Part shown: piece by piece, positions 33,533 to 43,390 of the stretch
Layout: each line of letters starts with the position of its first letter
How positions within the stretch are numbered: position 1 is the stretch's first letter
DNA from: an uncultured Oscillospiraceae bacterium
GTDB lineage: Bacteria > Bacillota > Clostridia > Oscillospirales > Acutalibacteraceae
NCBI GenBank assembly: GCA_948471095.1
Contig: CAOKRG010000003.1
Location: 1-64,000, forward strand
Direction of reading: 5' to 3'
DNA length: 64,000 nt
Program-made: the position numbers and the translations under genes
The notes under the pieces: generated by a model
Told to the model about the DNA's origin: nothing
What the model saw: only the letters and a program-made list of their open reading frames with translations
Database searches by the model: none

Positions 33533-33984
33533 TTGGAACTGATTCCCCTGCTGGCGGATTTTACGTCCCCAGAGGTATACCGGGTCTATCAGGCCTGCAT
33601 GTACCAGCCCAGCCCCGCAAAGTTCTCCGCCCTGGCGGAGCAGCTGCTGGCCAGCCCCTCTCCGGCGGCTTTCGGATGCAGGCGGGGGAACCGCCTGGCC
33701 GGGGTGATTGCCCTGCGGCAAGCCGGGGACCGGGGGGAGATCGTAGGCATCGCGGTAGAAGAGGCCCTGCGGGGCCAAGGCCTTGGCAGCCGCCTGGTGC
33801 AGGGGGCCATCCAGGCCCTTCGGCTCAAAAAGGCGGCGGCGGAGACGGACCAGGAAGCGGTAGATTTTTATCGAAAGTGCGGCTTTTCGGCAAAGGCTTT
33901 CACACGATCGTATGGCGGGCGGGAGGTTCTCCGCTATGCCTGCGTGTGGGAGGCGCCGGAGGATGAGCCGGAGAAGGAGAAAAA

Positions 33985-34006
<22 letters not shown>
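33533..34006 (+). CDS. GNAT-family acetyltransferase
   Basis: The protein has 157 residues. IVGIAVEEALRGQGLGSRLV is the acetyl-CoA-binding motif A (RGQGLGS), and DFYRKCGF near residue 125 is motif B. The target is unknown. I chose TTG at 33533 because AAAGGAGGGGG ends six nucleotides before it; the in-frame ATG at 33476 has no such site. The 3' end overlaps phoH by 22 nt, so translation is coupled. Confidence 0.75.
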
Positions 34007-34944
<938 letters not shown>

Positions 34945-35058
34945 CCGAAAGGCTCTGGCTGGAATCGGGATGGGCGTTTCTTGTGAGCCCTCCTGGTTGC
35001 TTTGCTCCCCGCGCCCTGGGCGGGGAATCCCGCATAACGCAAGAAAGGATGGTCAACA

Positions 35059-35559
35059 ATGGAGAAGATTCGGGTAATCATTTCGAACCGGCAAAAACAG
35101 GTCAGAATTCCCACCGGAGTTCGAATGCTGATCCGCCGCTGCTGCCACGCGGTGCTCCAGATGGAGGAATTCCCTGATTCCGCCGAGATCAGCATCAGCT
35201 TTGTGGACAACGAGCAGATACGGGAAATGAACCGGCAGTACCGGGACAAGGATTCCGTTACGGATGTGCTGTCCTTCCCCATGGGAGAGAACGGCCATTA
35301 TGACATGAACCATGAAACCGGGGCCAAGATCTTGGGGGACATTGTCATCTCGGTGCCCCGGGCGATGGAGCAGGCCCGAACGTTCGGACACTCCTTGGAG
35401 CGGGAGATCGGCTACCTGACCGCCCACTCCATGCTGCATCTGCTGGGTTATGACCACGAGGACGGAGGCCTGGCCCGGGTGCGCATGCGGGAAAAGGAAG
35501 AACGGGTCATGCGGGAGCTGGGCCTGCCCGCCAGCAGCAGCTATGCCCCCGAAGAATAG
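35059..35559 (+). CDS. ybeY: Endoribonuclease YbeY (rRNA maturation factor)
   Basis: The protein has 166 residues. The zinc-binding motif HX3HX5H appears as HSMLHLLGYDH, preceded by SVTDVLSFPM and GDIVISVPRA. YbeY is a single-strand RNase needed for 16S rRNA 3' end processing and ribosome quality control. AAAGGA lies upstream of the ATG. The 5' neighbour is phoH and the 3' neighbour dgkA overlaps, the usual Firmicute order. Confidence 0.95.
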   Translation: MEKIRVIISNRQKQVRIPTGVRMLIRRCCHAVLQMEEFPDSAEISISFVDNEQIREMNRQYRDKDSVTDVLSFPMGENGHYDMNHETGAKILGDIVISVPRAMEQARTFGHSLEREIGYLTAHSMLHLLGYDHEDGGLARVRMREKEERVMRELGLPASSSYAPEE

Positions 35560-36028
35560 GAATTCTGCCCAACGGCGGAGCTTGGTCCAGAGCTTTCGGG
35601 ACGCGCTGCGGGGAATTTGGCGCTGCGTCCAGTCCGAGCGGAATATGCGCATACACGCCCTGGCCTGCGGGTATGTTATGTTTTTTGCGCTCCAAATTCA
35701 TGCCAGCCGGGGAGAGCTGGCTTTGCTGTTTTTGGCGATGGGGCTGGTCACCGCCGCCGAGGCCCTGAACACGGCGGTGGAAAAGCTCAGCGATTTTGTG
35801 GAACCGGCCCGGGACGAAAGAATTGGCCGGATTAAAGATATGGCGGCGGGAGGCGTACTGCTGGGCGCGGTTTTCGCGGCCCTGGCGGGGTGCGCCGTTT
35901 TCCTGCGGCCGGAGCTTCGGCATGTGCTGGCGGAGCTGGCCGGAACGCCTTGGAAGCTGGCCTTATTGGCGGCAAGCCTGATCGCGGGCGGGCTGCTTGT
36001 GTTCGCCGTACCGCTGAAACGGGAGTGA
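35543..36028 (+). CDS. dgkA: Undecaprenol/diacylglycerol kinase, DgkA family
   Basis: The protein has 161 residues and is a small three-to-four-helix membrane kinase. SERNMRIH and EALNTAVEKLSDF are the family's active-site segments, with conserved Glu, Asn and Asp. Firmicute members phosphorylate undecaprenol, recycling the cell-wall lipid carrier. The ATG at 35543 lies inside ybeY (17-nt overlap); no good ribosome site is seen, so coupling is likely and the exact start is uncertain. Confidence 0.88.
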   Translation: MPPKNRNSAQRRSLVQSFRDALRGIWRCVQSERNMRIHALACGYVMFFALQIHASRGELALLFLAMGLVTAAEALNTAVEKLSDFVEPARDERIGRIKDMAAGGVLLGAVFAALAGCAVFLRPELRHVLAELAGTPWKLALLAASLIAGGLLVFAVPLKRE

Positions 36029-36043
36029 AGGGGAGGACATGGC

Positions 36044-36457
36044 GTGGTGCGTTCCGTTGTCAGGATGGAGGAAAACCGGGCCCTGGGCGCTGCCTATGCG
36101 GTGGTGGAAAAGGGCGCCCTAGGCGTACTCCTGGTGCTGAAGGACCGGGAGTGCGGCGTCTTTGACTATACCGCCATGAACTCGGACAAGTTCCAGTATC
36201 TGCTTTTGAAGCATTATGACACGCCTTCCAGGGCCTATGAGGACTTTCTGAAACTGGTGGGCAAGATGTGTAAGAAGCGCGAGGACAGTAAGTATTTCCG
36301 GAATCACTTGCCGGAGGATAACCGCATGATCCGCACGGCTGAGGGTGAGCACGGCGTCACCAGGGAGGAGAGAGCCCTTTATGAGGAGCGGTTTGCGGCG
36401 TTTCGCCAGTTTGTGGCGGGGGAGCGGAGCCGTATTCTCAAGGCGCTTGGGAAATGA
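36044..36457 (+). CDS. Uncharacterised protein between dgkA and era
   Basis: The protein has 137 residues, soluble and charged, with a beta-rich N-terminus (YAVVEKGALGVLLVLKDREC) and helical C-terminus. GTG start with GGGGAGG upstream. No membrane segment or known motif is seen. Its place in the phoH-ybeY-dgkA-era run suggests expression with ribosome-maturation genes but says nothing certain about role. Confidence 0.6.
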   Translation: MVRSVVRMEENRALGAAYAVVEKGALGVLLVLKDRECGVFDYTAMNSDKFQYLLLKHYDTPSRAYEDFLKLVGKMCKKREDSKYFRNHLPEDNRMIRTAEGEHGVTREERALYEERFAAFRQFVAGERSRILKALGK

Positions 36458-36488
36458 GATTTTTAGGTGAATAGGGAACGGAGGTTTT

Positions 36489-36956
36489 ATGCCCCAGCTG
36501 AACAAGGGAGGAAAATTCGTATTTGGCAGGTCCCGCGTGGGGGAGGACGGGAGCCTGCGCATACCGCCCCAGGCGGTGGAGGAGTATGGCCTTTGCCGCG
36601 AGGACCGGGTCTATATTTTCACCGGGGCGAAAGCGACCGGCGGCTTTTGCGTGACGCGCAGGGGGCTGCTGGCCCCCTCCAAGCTGGGGCATATCCTGCG
36701 GGAAAACCCAGCCTTGGACGGGTTTGCTCTGCCTGCGGGCGAACTGATTTCCTACAAGGGCCGGCGGTATGGCTGGCTGCCCCTGCTGTCCCAAGGACGG
36801 CTTTCGCTGGCTTCCGCTCTGCTGGAGAAGCTCATGCTGGTCCCGGGGGCGGAGCTGTTGTGCATCCGCAGCAGCGACATTGCCTTTACTTTAGGAGCCA
36901 AGGGGCCTCTTTTGGAGCGGGCAAAAAATTTTTCCGGGGAAATACCGGTGTATTAA
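36489..36956 (+). CDS. Uncharacterised protein with AbrB-like N-terminus
   Basis: The protein has 155 residues. Residues ~10-45 (RSRVGEDGSLRIPPQAVEEYG, then REDRVYIFTG) resemble the swapped-hairpin pattern of AbrB/MazE-type domains, where a regulatory strand ends in IPP. The remainder (SLASALLEKLMLVPGAELLC) is unfamiliar. The start ATG has a GGAGG site. It immediately precedes era. DNA binding is a guess; the fold could be something else. Confidence 0.55.
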   Translation: MPQLNKGGKFVFGRSRVGEDGSLRIPPQAVEEYGLCREDRVYIFTGAKATGGFCVTRRGLLAPSKLGHILRENPALDGFALPAGELISYKGRRYGWLPLLSQGRLSLASALLEKLMLVPGAELLCIRSSDIAFTLGAKGPLLERAKNFSGEIPVY

Positions 36957-36985
36957 GGGAAGAATCGTGACAGGAAAGGGAAACT

Positions 36986-37891
36986 ATGGAGAATCAGAAA
37001 TCAGCCTTTATCGCCATTGTGGGCAAACCGAACGTGGGAAAATCCACCATATTGAATAAGCTAATCGGCGAAAAAATCGCCATTGTGTCAAAGAAGCCTC
37101 AGACCACCCGCACCCGCGTCATGGGCGTTCTCACGCAGGGCGGGGATCAGCTGGTGTTCCTGGACACCCCCGGCCTGCTCAAGCCTAAGAATTCCCTGGG
37201 GGATTATATGGTGAAGTCCGTCACCACGGCGGTGGACGGAGTGGACGCCTGCCTGCTGGTGGCCCAGGCCGGAGCTCCCGTGGCCAAGGCGGACGAGGAG
37301 CTCATGGCCCGCTTCCGGCGGGGGCGGGTCCCGGCCGTGCTGGCCATCAACAAAATCGACAAGCTACAAGATAAGACGCAGCTGATGAGCCAGATCGCCG
37401 CCTATTCGGAGCGGTTTCCCTTCCAGGCCGTGGTGCCGGTTTCCGCGCAAAACGGTGACGGCATGGGGGCGCTGCTGGACGAGCTGAAAGCTCTGGCCCA
37501 GCCCGGAGGCTGGTTCTTTGAGGAAGACGCCCTGACCGACCAGCCCGAGCGGGTGCTGGCCGCGGAGATGGTCCGGGAGAAGGTGCTGCGGCTGCTGGAC
37601 CAGGAAATTCCCCACGGGGTGGCGGCCGTGACGGAGATTATGGAGGAACGGGAAGGGCTTCTGGAACTTCATGTCACCCTGTATTGCGAAAAATCCAACC
37701 ACAAGGGCATTCTCATTGGCAGGGCCGGATCCATGCTCAAGCAGATCGGCACGGCGGCCCGGCAGGATTTGGAGCGCTTCTTTGGCTGTAAGGTCAACCT
37801 ACAGCTGTGGGTCAAGGTAAAGGAGGACTGGCGGCAGAGGCCGGAGACTCTGCAAAGCTTAGGCTTTTCGGAGAAAAATCTGGAATTGTAG
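36986..37891 (+). CDS. era: GTPase Era
   Basis: The protein has 301 residues. G1 GKPNVGKST is at residues 13-21, followed by QTTRTRVMG, G3 DTPG and G4 NKID, then a C-terminal KH RNA-binding domain with NHKGILIGRAGSMLKQIG. Era binds the 16S rRNA 3' end and checks 30S assembly. It ends a run of co-oriented genes starting at the acetyltransferase and phoH, sharing function with YbeY. Confidence 0.97.
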   Translation: MENQKSAFIAIVGKPNVGKSTILNKLIGEKIAIVSKKPQTTRTRVMGVLTQGGDQLVFLDTPGLLKPKNSLGDYMVKSVTTAVDGVDACLLVAQAGAPVAKADEELMARFRRGRVPAVLAINKIDKLQDKTQLMSQIAAYSERFPFQAVVPVSAQNGDGMGALLDELKALAQPGGWFFEEDALTDQPERVLAAEMVREKVLRLLDQEIPHGVAAVTEIMEEREGLLELHVTLYCEKSNHKGILIGRAGSMLKQIGTAARQDLERFFGCKVNLQLWVKVKEDWRQRPETLQSLGFSEKNLEL

Positions 37892-37904
37892 CCTAAGGGG
37901 CATG

Positions 37905-37937
37905 AAAAAAGGAACGCCAGCGCGGCGCTCCTTTTTT
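37905..37937. terminator. Bidirectional terminator after era
   Basis: AAAAAAGGA-a-CGCC pairs with GGCG-c-TCCTTTTTT. It serves era and the convergent acetyltransferase gene. Confidence 0.88.
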
Positions 37938-37938
37938 A

Positions 37939-38769
37939 TCAGAGAACTTTTTCGCCCATCCACTGCCGGCGCGTGGTTTGGAAGCCCAGCTTGCCGTACC
38001 AGCTTTCCAGCCAGACGTAGCGAAGTTCTATCAATGTACAACCCTGCTCCTTCAGCCACTGAATGCCATGGGCCACCATGTCCATGCCGATGCCCCGCTC
38101 CTGGTAGGCGGGCGCCACGCCCACACAGCCTACGCAGCCCACTTGATGGCCGGGCCGCAGAAACCGCCCGCTGTTGGGAGCCAGAATCTCGAACCCGGCA
38201 ATTTTTCCATCCAGCACTGCCAGGAGAATGGGGTCCACGCAGGTCTCGAAGATGCCGGGCCAGTTGGGCTCCGCAGCCTCCACGGCGGCCAGCAGCTCCG
38301 GCATATCGCCCTTGTCCGCAAAGCGGTATACAATACCGTCCGGCGCCGGGGGAATGCTCAGCTTGCTTCGCTCGAACTCCGCCAGCGGCAGCTCCATGTT
38401 GACGCTGGTCCAGTCGGCAGTGTAACCCCGCTTCTCAAAAAAGTGGACGTTCCCGCCCACATCCGGCACGCCTTGCAGCAGGTAGTGGGGCCCGCAGCCC
38501 AAGGTGAGCTTTTCCGCCCCGCGCCCGCGAATGTGGTCCTCAGCCGCCGCCAGCAGCCGGGAGCCAATGCCCTGGCCGCGCAGCTCCTCGTCAACGCACA
38601 GCACCGGAATCGACCCGCCGTGAATCATGGCGTACCCGGCCAAACGGCCCTTTTCATACTCGGCGATCACATGGGCCTCGCCGGGCCTCAGCTGCTCTTC
38701 AAATACCTCCCGGCTTGTCTGGTACTCCGGGAAGCAGCGGAGGAATAACTCAAACAGTTGGTCAACCAT
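37939..38769 (-). CDS. Tandem-domain GNAT acetyltransferase
   Basis: The protein has 276 residues and two GNAT-like halves. The first has VDEELRGQGIGSRLL near residue 60 and HFFEKRGY; the second has VGVAPAYQERGIGMDMV near residue 215 and WYGKLGF. Both carry the acetyl-CoA loop pattern Q/RxxGxG, although the second reads QERGIG. The substrate is unknown. It is transcribed opposite era and lies downstream of tsf, with a terminator between. Confidence 0.78.
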   Translation of the reverse strand: MVDQLFELFLRCFPEYQTSREVFEEQLRPGEAHVIAEYEKGRLAGYAMIHGGSIPVLCVDEELRGQGIGSRLLAAAEDHIRGRGAEKLTLGCGPHYLLQGVPDVGGNVHFFEKRGYTADWTSVNMELPLAEFERSKLSIPPAPDGIVYRFADKGDMPELLAAVEAAEPNWPGIFETCVDPILLAVLDGKIAGFEILAPNSGRFLRPGHQVGCVGCVGVAPAYQERGIGMDMVAHGIQWLKEQGCTLIELRYVWLESWYGKLGFQTTRRQWMGEKVL

Positions 38770-38787
38770 AGGTATACTCCTTTCAAA

Positions 38788-38821
38788 ACAAAAAAGGGGA
38801 GATACCCTCCGGCATCTCCCC
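38788..38821 (-). terminator. Terminator of rpsB-tsf
   Basis: On the minus strand GGGGAGAT and ATCTCCCC pair and are followed by TTTTT-type sequence (A run at 38791-38795). Confidence 0.88.
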
Positions 38822-38842
38822 CTAAACGCTGGTTGCGATCCC

Positions 38843-39757
38843 TTATTTCACCATGCTGGCAATTTCTTCGGCGAAGTTGTCCTCGCGCTTCTCCAGGCCC
38901 TCGCCCTTCTCAAAGCGGGTATAGGCCGCGATCTTGATCTCGCCGCCCAGCTCCTTGCCAACGCTCTCGGTGTACTGTTTCACGCTCATGCTGCCGTCCT
39001 GCACATAGGCCTGGTCCACCAGGCAGATTTCCTTGAAGAACTTGCCCATGCGGCCGGCCACGATCTTCTCGGCGATGTTGGCGGGCTTGCCCTCGTCCAC
39101 GATCTGCTGGGTGAGGATCTCCTTCTCCTTCTCCACCCGCTCGGCGGGCACGGAAGCCTCGTCCAGGTACTCGGGGTTCAGAGCGGCGATCTGCATGGCC
39201 ACATTGTGGGCGTAAGTCTTAAAGCCCTCGGTGGCGGCGATGGCCTCGTCCACATCGAACTTGACGATGACGCCGATGCGGCCCCCCGCGTGCACATAGG
39301 AGGTGACGGCGCCCTCGTAGCGGGCGAAGCGGCGGATCTTGATGTTCTCGCCGATGGTGAGGATCTTGTCCTTCAGCAGGGCGTCCACGGTCATGTCGCT
39401 GCCGTGGGCCTTGCAGGCCAGCAGGGCGTCCACATCGGCGGGATTCTCATAGATGACGGTGTCGGCGCAGGTCTTGACGAACTCCTGGAACTGCTCGTTC
39501 TTGGCCACAAAGTCGGTCTCGGAGTTGACCTCGATGGCCACGGCCACCTTGCCGCACTCGCTGACCTGGGCGAAAGCCAAGCCCTCGGCGGCGATGCGGC
39601 CGGCCTTTTTCACGGAAGCGGCCAAGCCCTTCTCCCGCAGCAGGTCCACGGCCTTCTCCATGTTGCCCTCGGCCTCGGTCAGGGCCTTCTTGCAGTCCAT
39701 CATGCCGCAGCCGGTCTTCTCGCGGAGAGCGGCCACGTCCTTAGCGGTAAAATTCAT
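38843..39757 (-). CDS. tsf: Translation elongation factor Ts
   Basis: The protein has 304 residues. The N-terminal UBA-like domain with VAALREKTGCGMMDCKKAL is diagnostic, followed by SETDFVAKN at the EF-Tu contact. EF-Ts exchanges GDP for GTP on EF-Tu. It follows rpsB by 39 nt on the minus strand, the conserved order. AAGGGA lies upstream of the ATG. Confidence 0.98.
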   Translation of the reverse strand: MNFTAKDVAALREKTGCGMMDCKKALTEAEGNMEKAVDLLREKGLAASVKKAGRIAAEGLAFAQVSECGKVAVAIEVNSETDFVAKNEQFQEFVKTCADTVIYENPADVDALLACKAHGSDMTVDALLKDKILTIGENIKIRRFARYEGAVTSYVHAGGRIGVIVKFDVDEAIAATEGFKTYAHNVAMQIAALNPEYLDEASVPAERVEKEKEILTQQIVDEGKPANIAEKIVAGRMGKFFKEICLVDQAYVQDGSMSVKQYTESVGKELGGEIKIAAYTRFEKGEGLEKREDNFAEEIASMVK

Positions 39758-39796
39758 GTTATATCATCCCTTCTCGGTGTTTTAGGTGAAAATATC

Positions 39797-40549
39797 TTAC
39801 TCAGCGGCTTCCCCGGCGGGAGCGGCCTCTTCGGCGGCCTCTTCCTGGCGGGCGGCCGCGCCCATCTGGCCCTCGCGGCCCTCGATGACCGCGTCGGCCA
39901 TGGCGCTGGCAATGAGCTTCACGGCGCGGATGGCGTCGTCGTTGCCCGGAATGACATAGTCGATCTCATCGGGGTCGCAGTTGGTGTCCACAATGGCCAC
40001 GATGGGGATGTGGAGCTTGCGGGCCTCGGAAACGGCGATGCGCTCCTTGCGGGGGTCCACGATGAACAGCGCGCCGGGATAGGACTTCATCTCTTTAATG
40101 CCGCCCAGGTACTTCTCCAGCTTCTCGATTTCCAGCTGCAGCTTGGTGACTTCCTTTTTGGGGAGCAGCTCAAAGGTGCCGTCCTCCTCCATCTTGCGCA
40201 GCTGGCCAAGGCGCTGGATACGGGTGCGGATGGTGGAGAAGTTGGTGAGCATGCCGCCCAGCCAGCGGGCGTTTACATAGAAAGCCCCGGCCCGGCTGGC
40301 CTCTTCCTTTACGCTCTCCTGGGCCTGCTTCTTGGTGCCCACGAAGAGGACGTTCTTGCCCTCGGCGGCCAGGTCGCGCACAAAATTGTAGGCCTCCTCC
40401 AGCTTGCGCACGGTCTTCTGCAAGTCGATGATGTAGATGCCGTTGCGCTCGGTGAAGATGTACGGGGCCATCTTGGGGTTCCAGCGGCGGGTCTGGTGGC
40501 CGAAGTGGACGCCGGCCTCCAGCAGCTGCTTCATAGATACTACTGCCAT
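39797..40549 (-). CDS. rpsB: 30S ribosomal protein S2
   Basis: The protein has 250 residues. S2 signatures are [19 protein letters not shown] near the start, [11 protein letters not shown] and [18 protein letters not shown]. An Ala/Glu-rich C-terminal tail follows. It is first in the rpsB-tsf operon with an AGGAGG site and a promoter about 160 nt upstream. Confidence 0.98.
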   Translation of the reverse strand: MAVVSMKQLLEAGVHFGHQTRRWNPKMAPYIFTERNGIYIIDLQKTVRKLEEAYNFVRDLAAEGKNVLFVGTKKQAQESVKEEASRAGAFYVNARWLGGMLTNFSTIRTRIQRLGQLRKMEEDGTFELLPKKEVTKLQLEIEKLEKYLGGIKEMKSYPGALFIVDPRKERIAVSEARKLHIPIVAIVDTNCDPDEIDYVIPGNDDAIRAVKLIASAMADAVIEGREGQMGAAARQEEAAEEAAPAGEAAE

Positions 40550-40708
40550 TTTACAATACCTCCTGGTTGTTTCCTCCGCCGGACAAAATTTTCAGGGCCG
40601 CCGCCGCGACCAATGCCCTTTTAAGCGGATTCTTAAGGAAAGACGCGAAAAAGGGGAAGGGACGCGCGGACCAGAGCCGAACTGCCCGGCGTGTGTTTTG
40701 GCGGTAGT

Positions 40709-40737
40709 ATTATACCACGGAAACCGTCAGGAATCAA
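40709..40737 (-). promoter_or_regulatory. Promoter of rpsB-tsf
   Basis: On the minus strand -35 TTGATT (40732-40737) and -10 TATAAT (40709-40714), spacer 17 nt. The ~155-nt leader could carry a ribosomal-protein autoregulatory structure; I do not recognise one. Confidence 0.72.
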
Positions 40738-40799
40738 GGGCTTTTTTCCAGGGAGCTCCTGCTTTTTTGAAGCTTCTGGCGAAAAATCGCAAAAACTGG

Positions 40800-40827
40800 T
40801 GGACTTTTTCGCAAAACCTGTTAAAAT
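40800..40827 (+). promoter_or_regulatory. Promoter of the SH3 lipoprotein gene
   Basis: -35 TGGACT (40800-40805) and -10 TAAAAT (40822-40827), spacer 16 nt, about 35 nt upstream of the start. Confidence 0.5.
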
Positions 40828-40865
40828 ATATGTATGGAAGGAACTTGAGAAAGGAGCTGCTGACC

Positions 40866-41420
40866 ATGAAAAACGGAAGCATTTACAATAAAAAGGGCCT
40901 TGAGGCCCTGCGCCGGACCGCTGCCGCAGCCCTGGCCGGGTGCGTGCTGGCCTGCGCCCTGGCGGCCTGCGGCGGGGACGATAAGGAGAAGGAGAGCAGC
41001 GGCCAGGCGAGCGGCACGTCCTCCATTATGCCGGTGGCCACGCCCAACCCTACCCCGGCCCCGGCGGCAAAAGCGGTGCGCATTACCGGCAGTGAAGTGA
41101 ACGTGCGCAAAGAGGCCTCTACGGACTCGGACGTGCTGGGCACGGTGGACGAGGGGGACAAGCTGGCCCTTTTGGCGGAGAACGCCCAGGGCGAATGGTA
41201 CAATGTGCAGTTTGAGGGCGCGGGCGCCTATGTGTACGCGGAGTTTGCCGAGGTGGTGGACGTGACCGCCGAGGACTATGCCCGCATGATGGCGGCTCCC
41301 GCCTCCACGCCGGAGGCTACCCAGGCTCCCGAAGGCTCGGCTGCTCCCAGCGCCACCCCGAATGGCGAGGGCAGCGCCGCGCCCAGTTCCCAGGGCGTTG
41401 ACAACGAGGACGGCGAGTAG
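40866..41420 (+). CDS. SH3b-domain lipoprotein
   Basis: The protein has 184 residues. The signal sequence ends in lipobox ALAAC (lipidated C35). A Ser/Pro-rich tether leads to a bacterial SH3 domain at about 70-130 (SEVNVRKEASTDSDVLGTV, GEWYNVQF), then a Pro/Ser/Ala-rich tail. It should sit on the outer membrane face and bind wall peptides. The ATG follows AAGGAG. The role is unknown; neighbours are a K+ regulator pair on the same strand. Confidence 0.78.
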   Translation: MKNGSIYNKKGLEALRRTAAAALAGCVLACALAACGGDDKEKESSGQASGTSSIMPVATPNPTPAPAAKAVRITGSEVNVRKEASTDSDVLGTVDEGDKLALLAENAQGEWYNVQFEGAGAYVYAEFAEVVDVTAEDYARMMAAPASTPEATQAPEGSAAPSATPNGEGSAAPSSQGVDNEDGE

Positions 41421-41442
41421 ACTCTAGGGCCTCCCAAAGCAC

Positions 41443-41466
41443 AGGCCCGGCCGGGCCTTGGTTTTC
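41443..41466 (+). terminator. Hairpin terminator after the SH3 lipoprotein gene
   Basis: AGGCCCGGCCGGGCCT is a perfect 16-nt palindrome followed by TGGTTTTC. Confidence 0.6.
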
Positions 41467-41493
41467 TGCGGTCAAAAATCAGGAGGATGAGGC

Positions 41494-42114
41494 ATGGACG
41501 TTTTAATCATCGGCGGCGGCCTTTTGGGCCGGGAGACCGCCCAGCGGCTGGACCGCCTGGGCCACGGGGTCGTGGTGGTTGACGAAAGCGCGGATAATCT
41601 GGCCCTTTTGGACCCGGCCTTTGGCGGGGTGACCTTCGTGGGCTTTCCCATGGACTTGAACGTGCTGCGCCGGGCGGGCATCGAGAGCTGCGACGCGGTG
41701 GCCGTGACCACGGCGGACGATAATCTGAACATCGCGGTGGGGCAGATCGCCAAGAAATATTTTAAAGTGGAGCGGGTTGCCGCCCGCATTTCCGACCCGG
41801 CCCGGGAGGACATTTTTGAGGATATGGGCCTGCGCACCGTGTGCCCCACCAACATGGCCGGGGAAAAGCTGGTGGCGGACTTAGTCAGCCCCTGGCAGAG
41901 CCGCCAGGTGACCTTTGGCACGGCCACGGTGGCCTTGGAGGCGCTGCCGGTGGAGAAACGCCTTTATGGACGCAGCACCGGGGACTTGGAGCTGCCCGGG
42001 CAGGGAATCTTCGCCGTGGTGAAGCCGGACGGCCGCTTTCTGCTGAAAGAGGCCGGGGGGAACCTTCCCTTGGGCGAAGGGGACTTTATCGTGACGAGCA
42101 GGAGGATCGACTGA
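41494..42114 (+). CDS. TrkA-family potassium uptake regulator, first copy
   Basis: The protein has 206 residues. An RCK N-domain starts MDVLIIGGGLLGRETA, a Rossmann nucleotide-binding glycine motif, and an RCK C-domain follows from about 130. Such subunits gate TrkH/KtrB-type K+ channels on NAD(H) or ATP/ADP binding. Its stop overlaps the next gene's start by one base (TGATG). No TrkH/KtrB channel gene is in the window. Confidence 0.83.
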   Translation: MDVLIIGGGLLGRETAQRLDRLGHGVVVVDESADNLALLDPAFGGVTFVGFPMDLNVLRRAGIESCDAVAVTTADDNLNIAVGQIAKKYFKVERVAARISDPAREDIFEDMGLRTVCPTNMAGEKLVADLVSPWQSRQVTFGTATVALEALPVEKRLYGRSTGDLELPGQGIFAVVKPDGRFLLKEAGGNLPLGEGDFIVTSRRID

Positions 42115-42776
42115 TGCGGATGATCATTGTGGGCGGCGGCCAGGCGGGCCGAAGCCTGGCCCGGGTGCTGCTGGAGCGGCGGCACGAGGTCTGCCTTATC
42201 GAAAAGGACCGGGCCCGCTGCGCGGAGCTGGCCGAGGACCTGGACGCGGCGGTCTTTCCAGGCGACGGCACCAATGTGGCGGTGCTGGAACGGGCCGGAG
42301 CCCGAAGGGCCGGGTGCCTGATGGCCGTCACCGGGGTGGACCAGGACAATCTGGTGGCCGCGCAGCTGGCCCAGGGGCATTTCGGCGCGCAAAAGGTCAT
42401 CGCCCGGGTGAACGACCCCCGGAACGCGGAGACCTTTCGGGCCCTGGGCATACAGGACATTGTGAGCAGCACCGAGATTGTGGTACAGATGATCGAGCAG
42501 GAGGCGGATACGGCCCACATGCATCTGATCGCCAGCCTGCACCAGGGAAAAGGGGAGATCCTCTCCATGACCCTGCCCTATGACACCGCCTGGGAGGGCC
42601 GGGCCCTGAAAGACGTGGCCTTTCCCAGGGGAACGCTGGTCATTTCCCTTATCCGGGGCGGGGAGCTGACCATTCCCAACGGCTCCACCGTGCTGCGGGC
42701 CGGGGACGAGCTGGTAGCCGTGGCCGAGGAACGCAGCCGGGAGGCCCTGCGGGGCGTGCTGGGCGAGACCCGGTAG
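42114..42776 (+). CDS. TrkA-family potassium uptake regulator, second copy
   Basis: The protein has 220 residues, again RCK_N plus RCK_C: MRMIIVGGGQAGRSLARVLL, acidic IEKDRARC at the end of beta-2, GDGTNVAVLERAG, and a C-terminal domain with GSTVLRAGDELVAVA. The two paralogs in tandem probably form a hetero-oligomeric ring. CAGGAGG lies before the ATG. Confidence 0.85.
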   Translation: MRMIIVGGGQAGRSLARVLLERRHEVCLIEKDRARCAELAEDLDAAVFPGDGTNVAVLERAGARRAGCLMAVTGVDQDNLVAAQLAQGHFGAQKVIARVNDPRNAETFRALGIQDIVSSTEIVVQMIEQEADTAHMHLIASLHQGKGEILSMTLPYDTAWEGRALKDVAFPRGTLVISLIRGGELTIPNGSTVLRAGDELVAVAEERSREALRGVLGETR

Positions 42777-42907
42777 GGAGGCATTGAGGAAAACGCATGG
42801 AGGAAAAGGCGGTAGGCCGGTCGCCGGAGCGGGACCGTCTTTTTTCGGACTGCCTCCAAACCGGCGCGGCCTTTTGTGAACAAACAGAAAACAATAACAG
42901 TTCCTAC

Positions 42908-42936
42908 TTTACAAATCCTGGAAAGTGTGCTACACT
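42908..42936 (+). promoter_or_regulatory. Promoter of the perR-like gene
   Basis: -35 TTTACA (42908-42913) and -10 TACACT (42931-42936), spacer 17 nt. Confidence 0.55.
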
Positions 42937-42967
42937 AAGCAAAGACCAAAGGAAAGGCGGGAGGCAG

Positions 42968-43390
42968 GTGGAAGAACGGCGGGAAAATTTCAGCCGCAAA
43001 CGGGCCGCGATTTTGGCGGTCCTGCAAAATACAAAGCTGCACCCCACGGCCGAATGGGTCTATGCCCAGCTAAAGCCGGAATATCCGGACCTGAGCCTGG
43101 GCACGGTCTACCGGAACCTGAACCGCCTGCGGGAGAAGGGCCAGGCGGCCAGCCTGGGGACGGTGGGAGGCCGGGAACGCTTTGACGGCGACGTGTCGCC
43201 CCACGCCCATTTGGTCTGCGAAAAATGCGGCGCGGTGCTGGACGTGCCCGCCCGTATGCCGGAGGCGGCGGACTTCCGGTGCATCGCCGAAGAGACGGGG
43301 TGCCGGGTGCGGTCTGCCAGCCTCGCCTTCCGGGGGCTCTGCCCGGACTGCGCCGGAGAAACCGGCAGGGAGGAGCCTCATGCAAAGTGA
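42968..43390 (+). CDS. Fur/PerR-family metalloregulator
   Basis: The protein has 140 residues. The winged helix contains LHPTAEWVYAQLKPEYPDLSLGTVYRNL, the Fur family recognition region. The structural zinc site shows CEKCG and CPDC; the regulatory-site stretch is SPHAHLVC. Proximity to rubrerythrin and rubredoxin genes suggests peroxide sensing (PerR-like) rather than iron control, but this is inference. The GTG at 42968 follows GGGAGG with short spacing. It overlaps the kinase-like gene by 11 nt. Confidence 0.85.
   Translation: MEERRENFSRKRAAILAVLQNTKLHPTAEWVYAQLKPEYPDLSLGTVYRNLNRLREKGQAASLGTVGGRERFDGDVSPHAHLVCEKCGAVLDVPARMPEAADFRCIAEETGCRVRSASLAFRGLCPDCAGETGREEPHAK

Noticed and set aside
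38627..40624. Long plus-strand frame opposite tsf and rpsB
   Set aside because: It is antisense to two unmistakable ribosomal genes and shows low-complexity Leu/Ala/Gly content.
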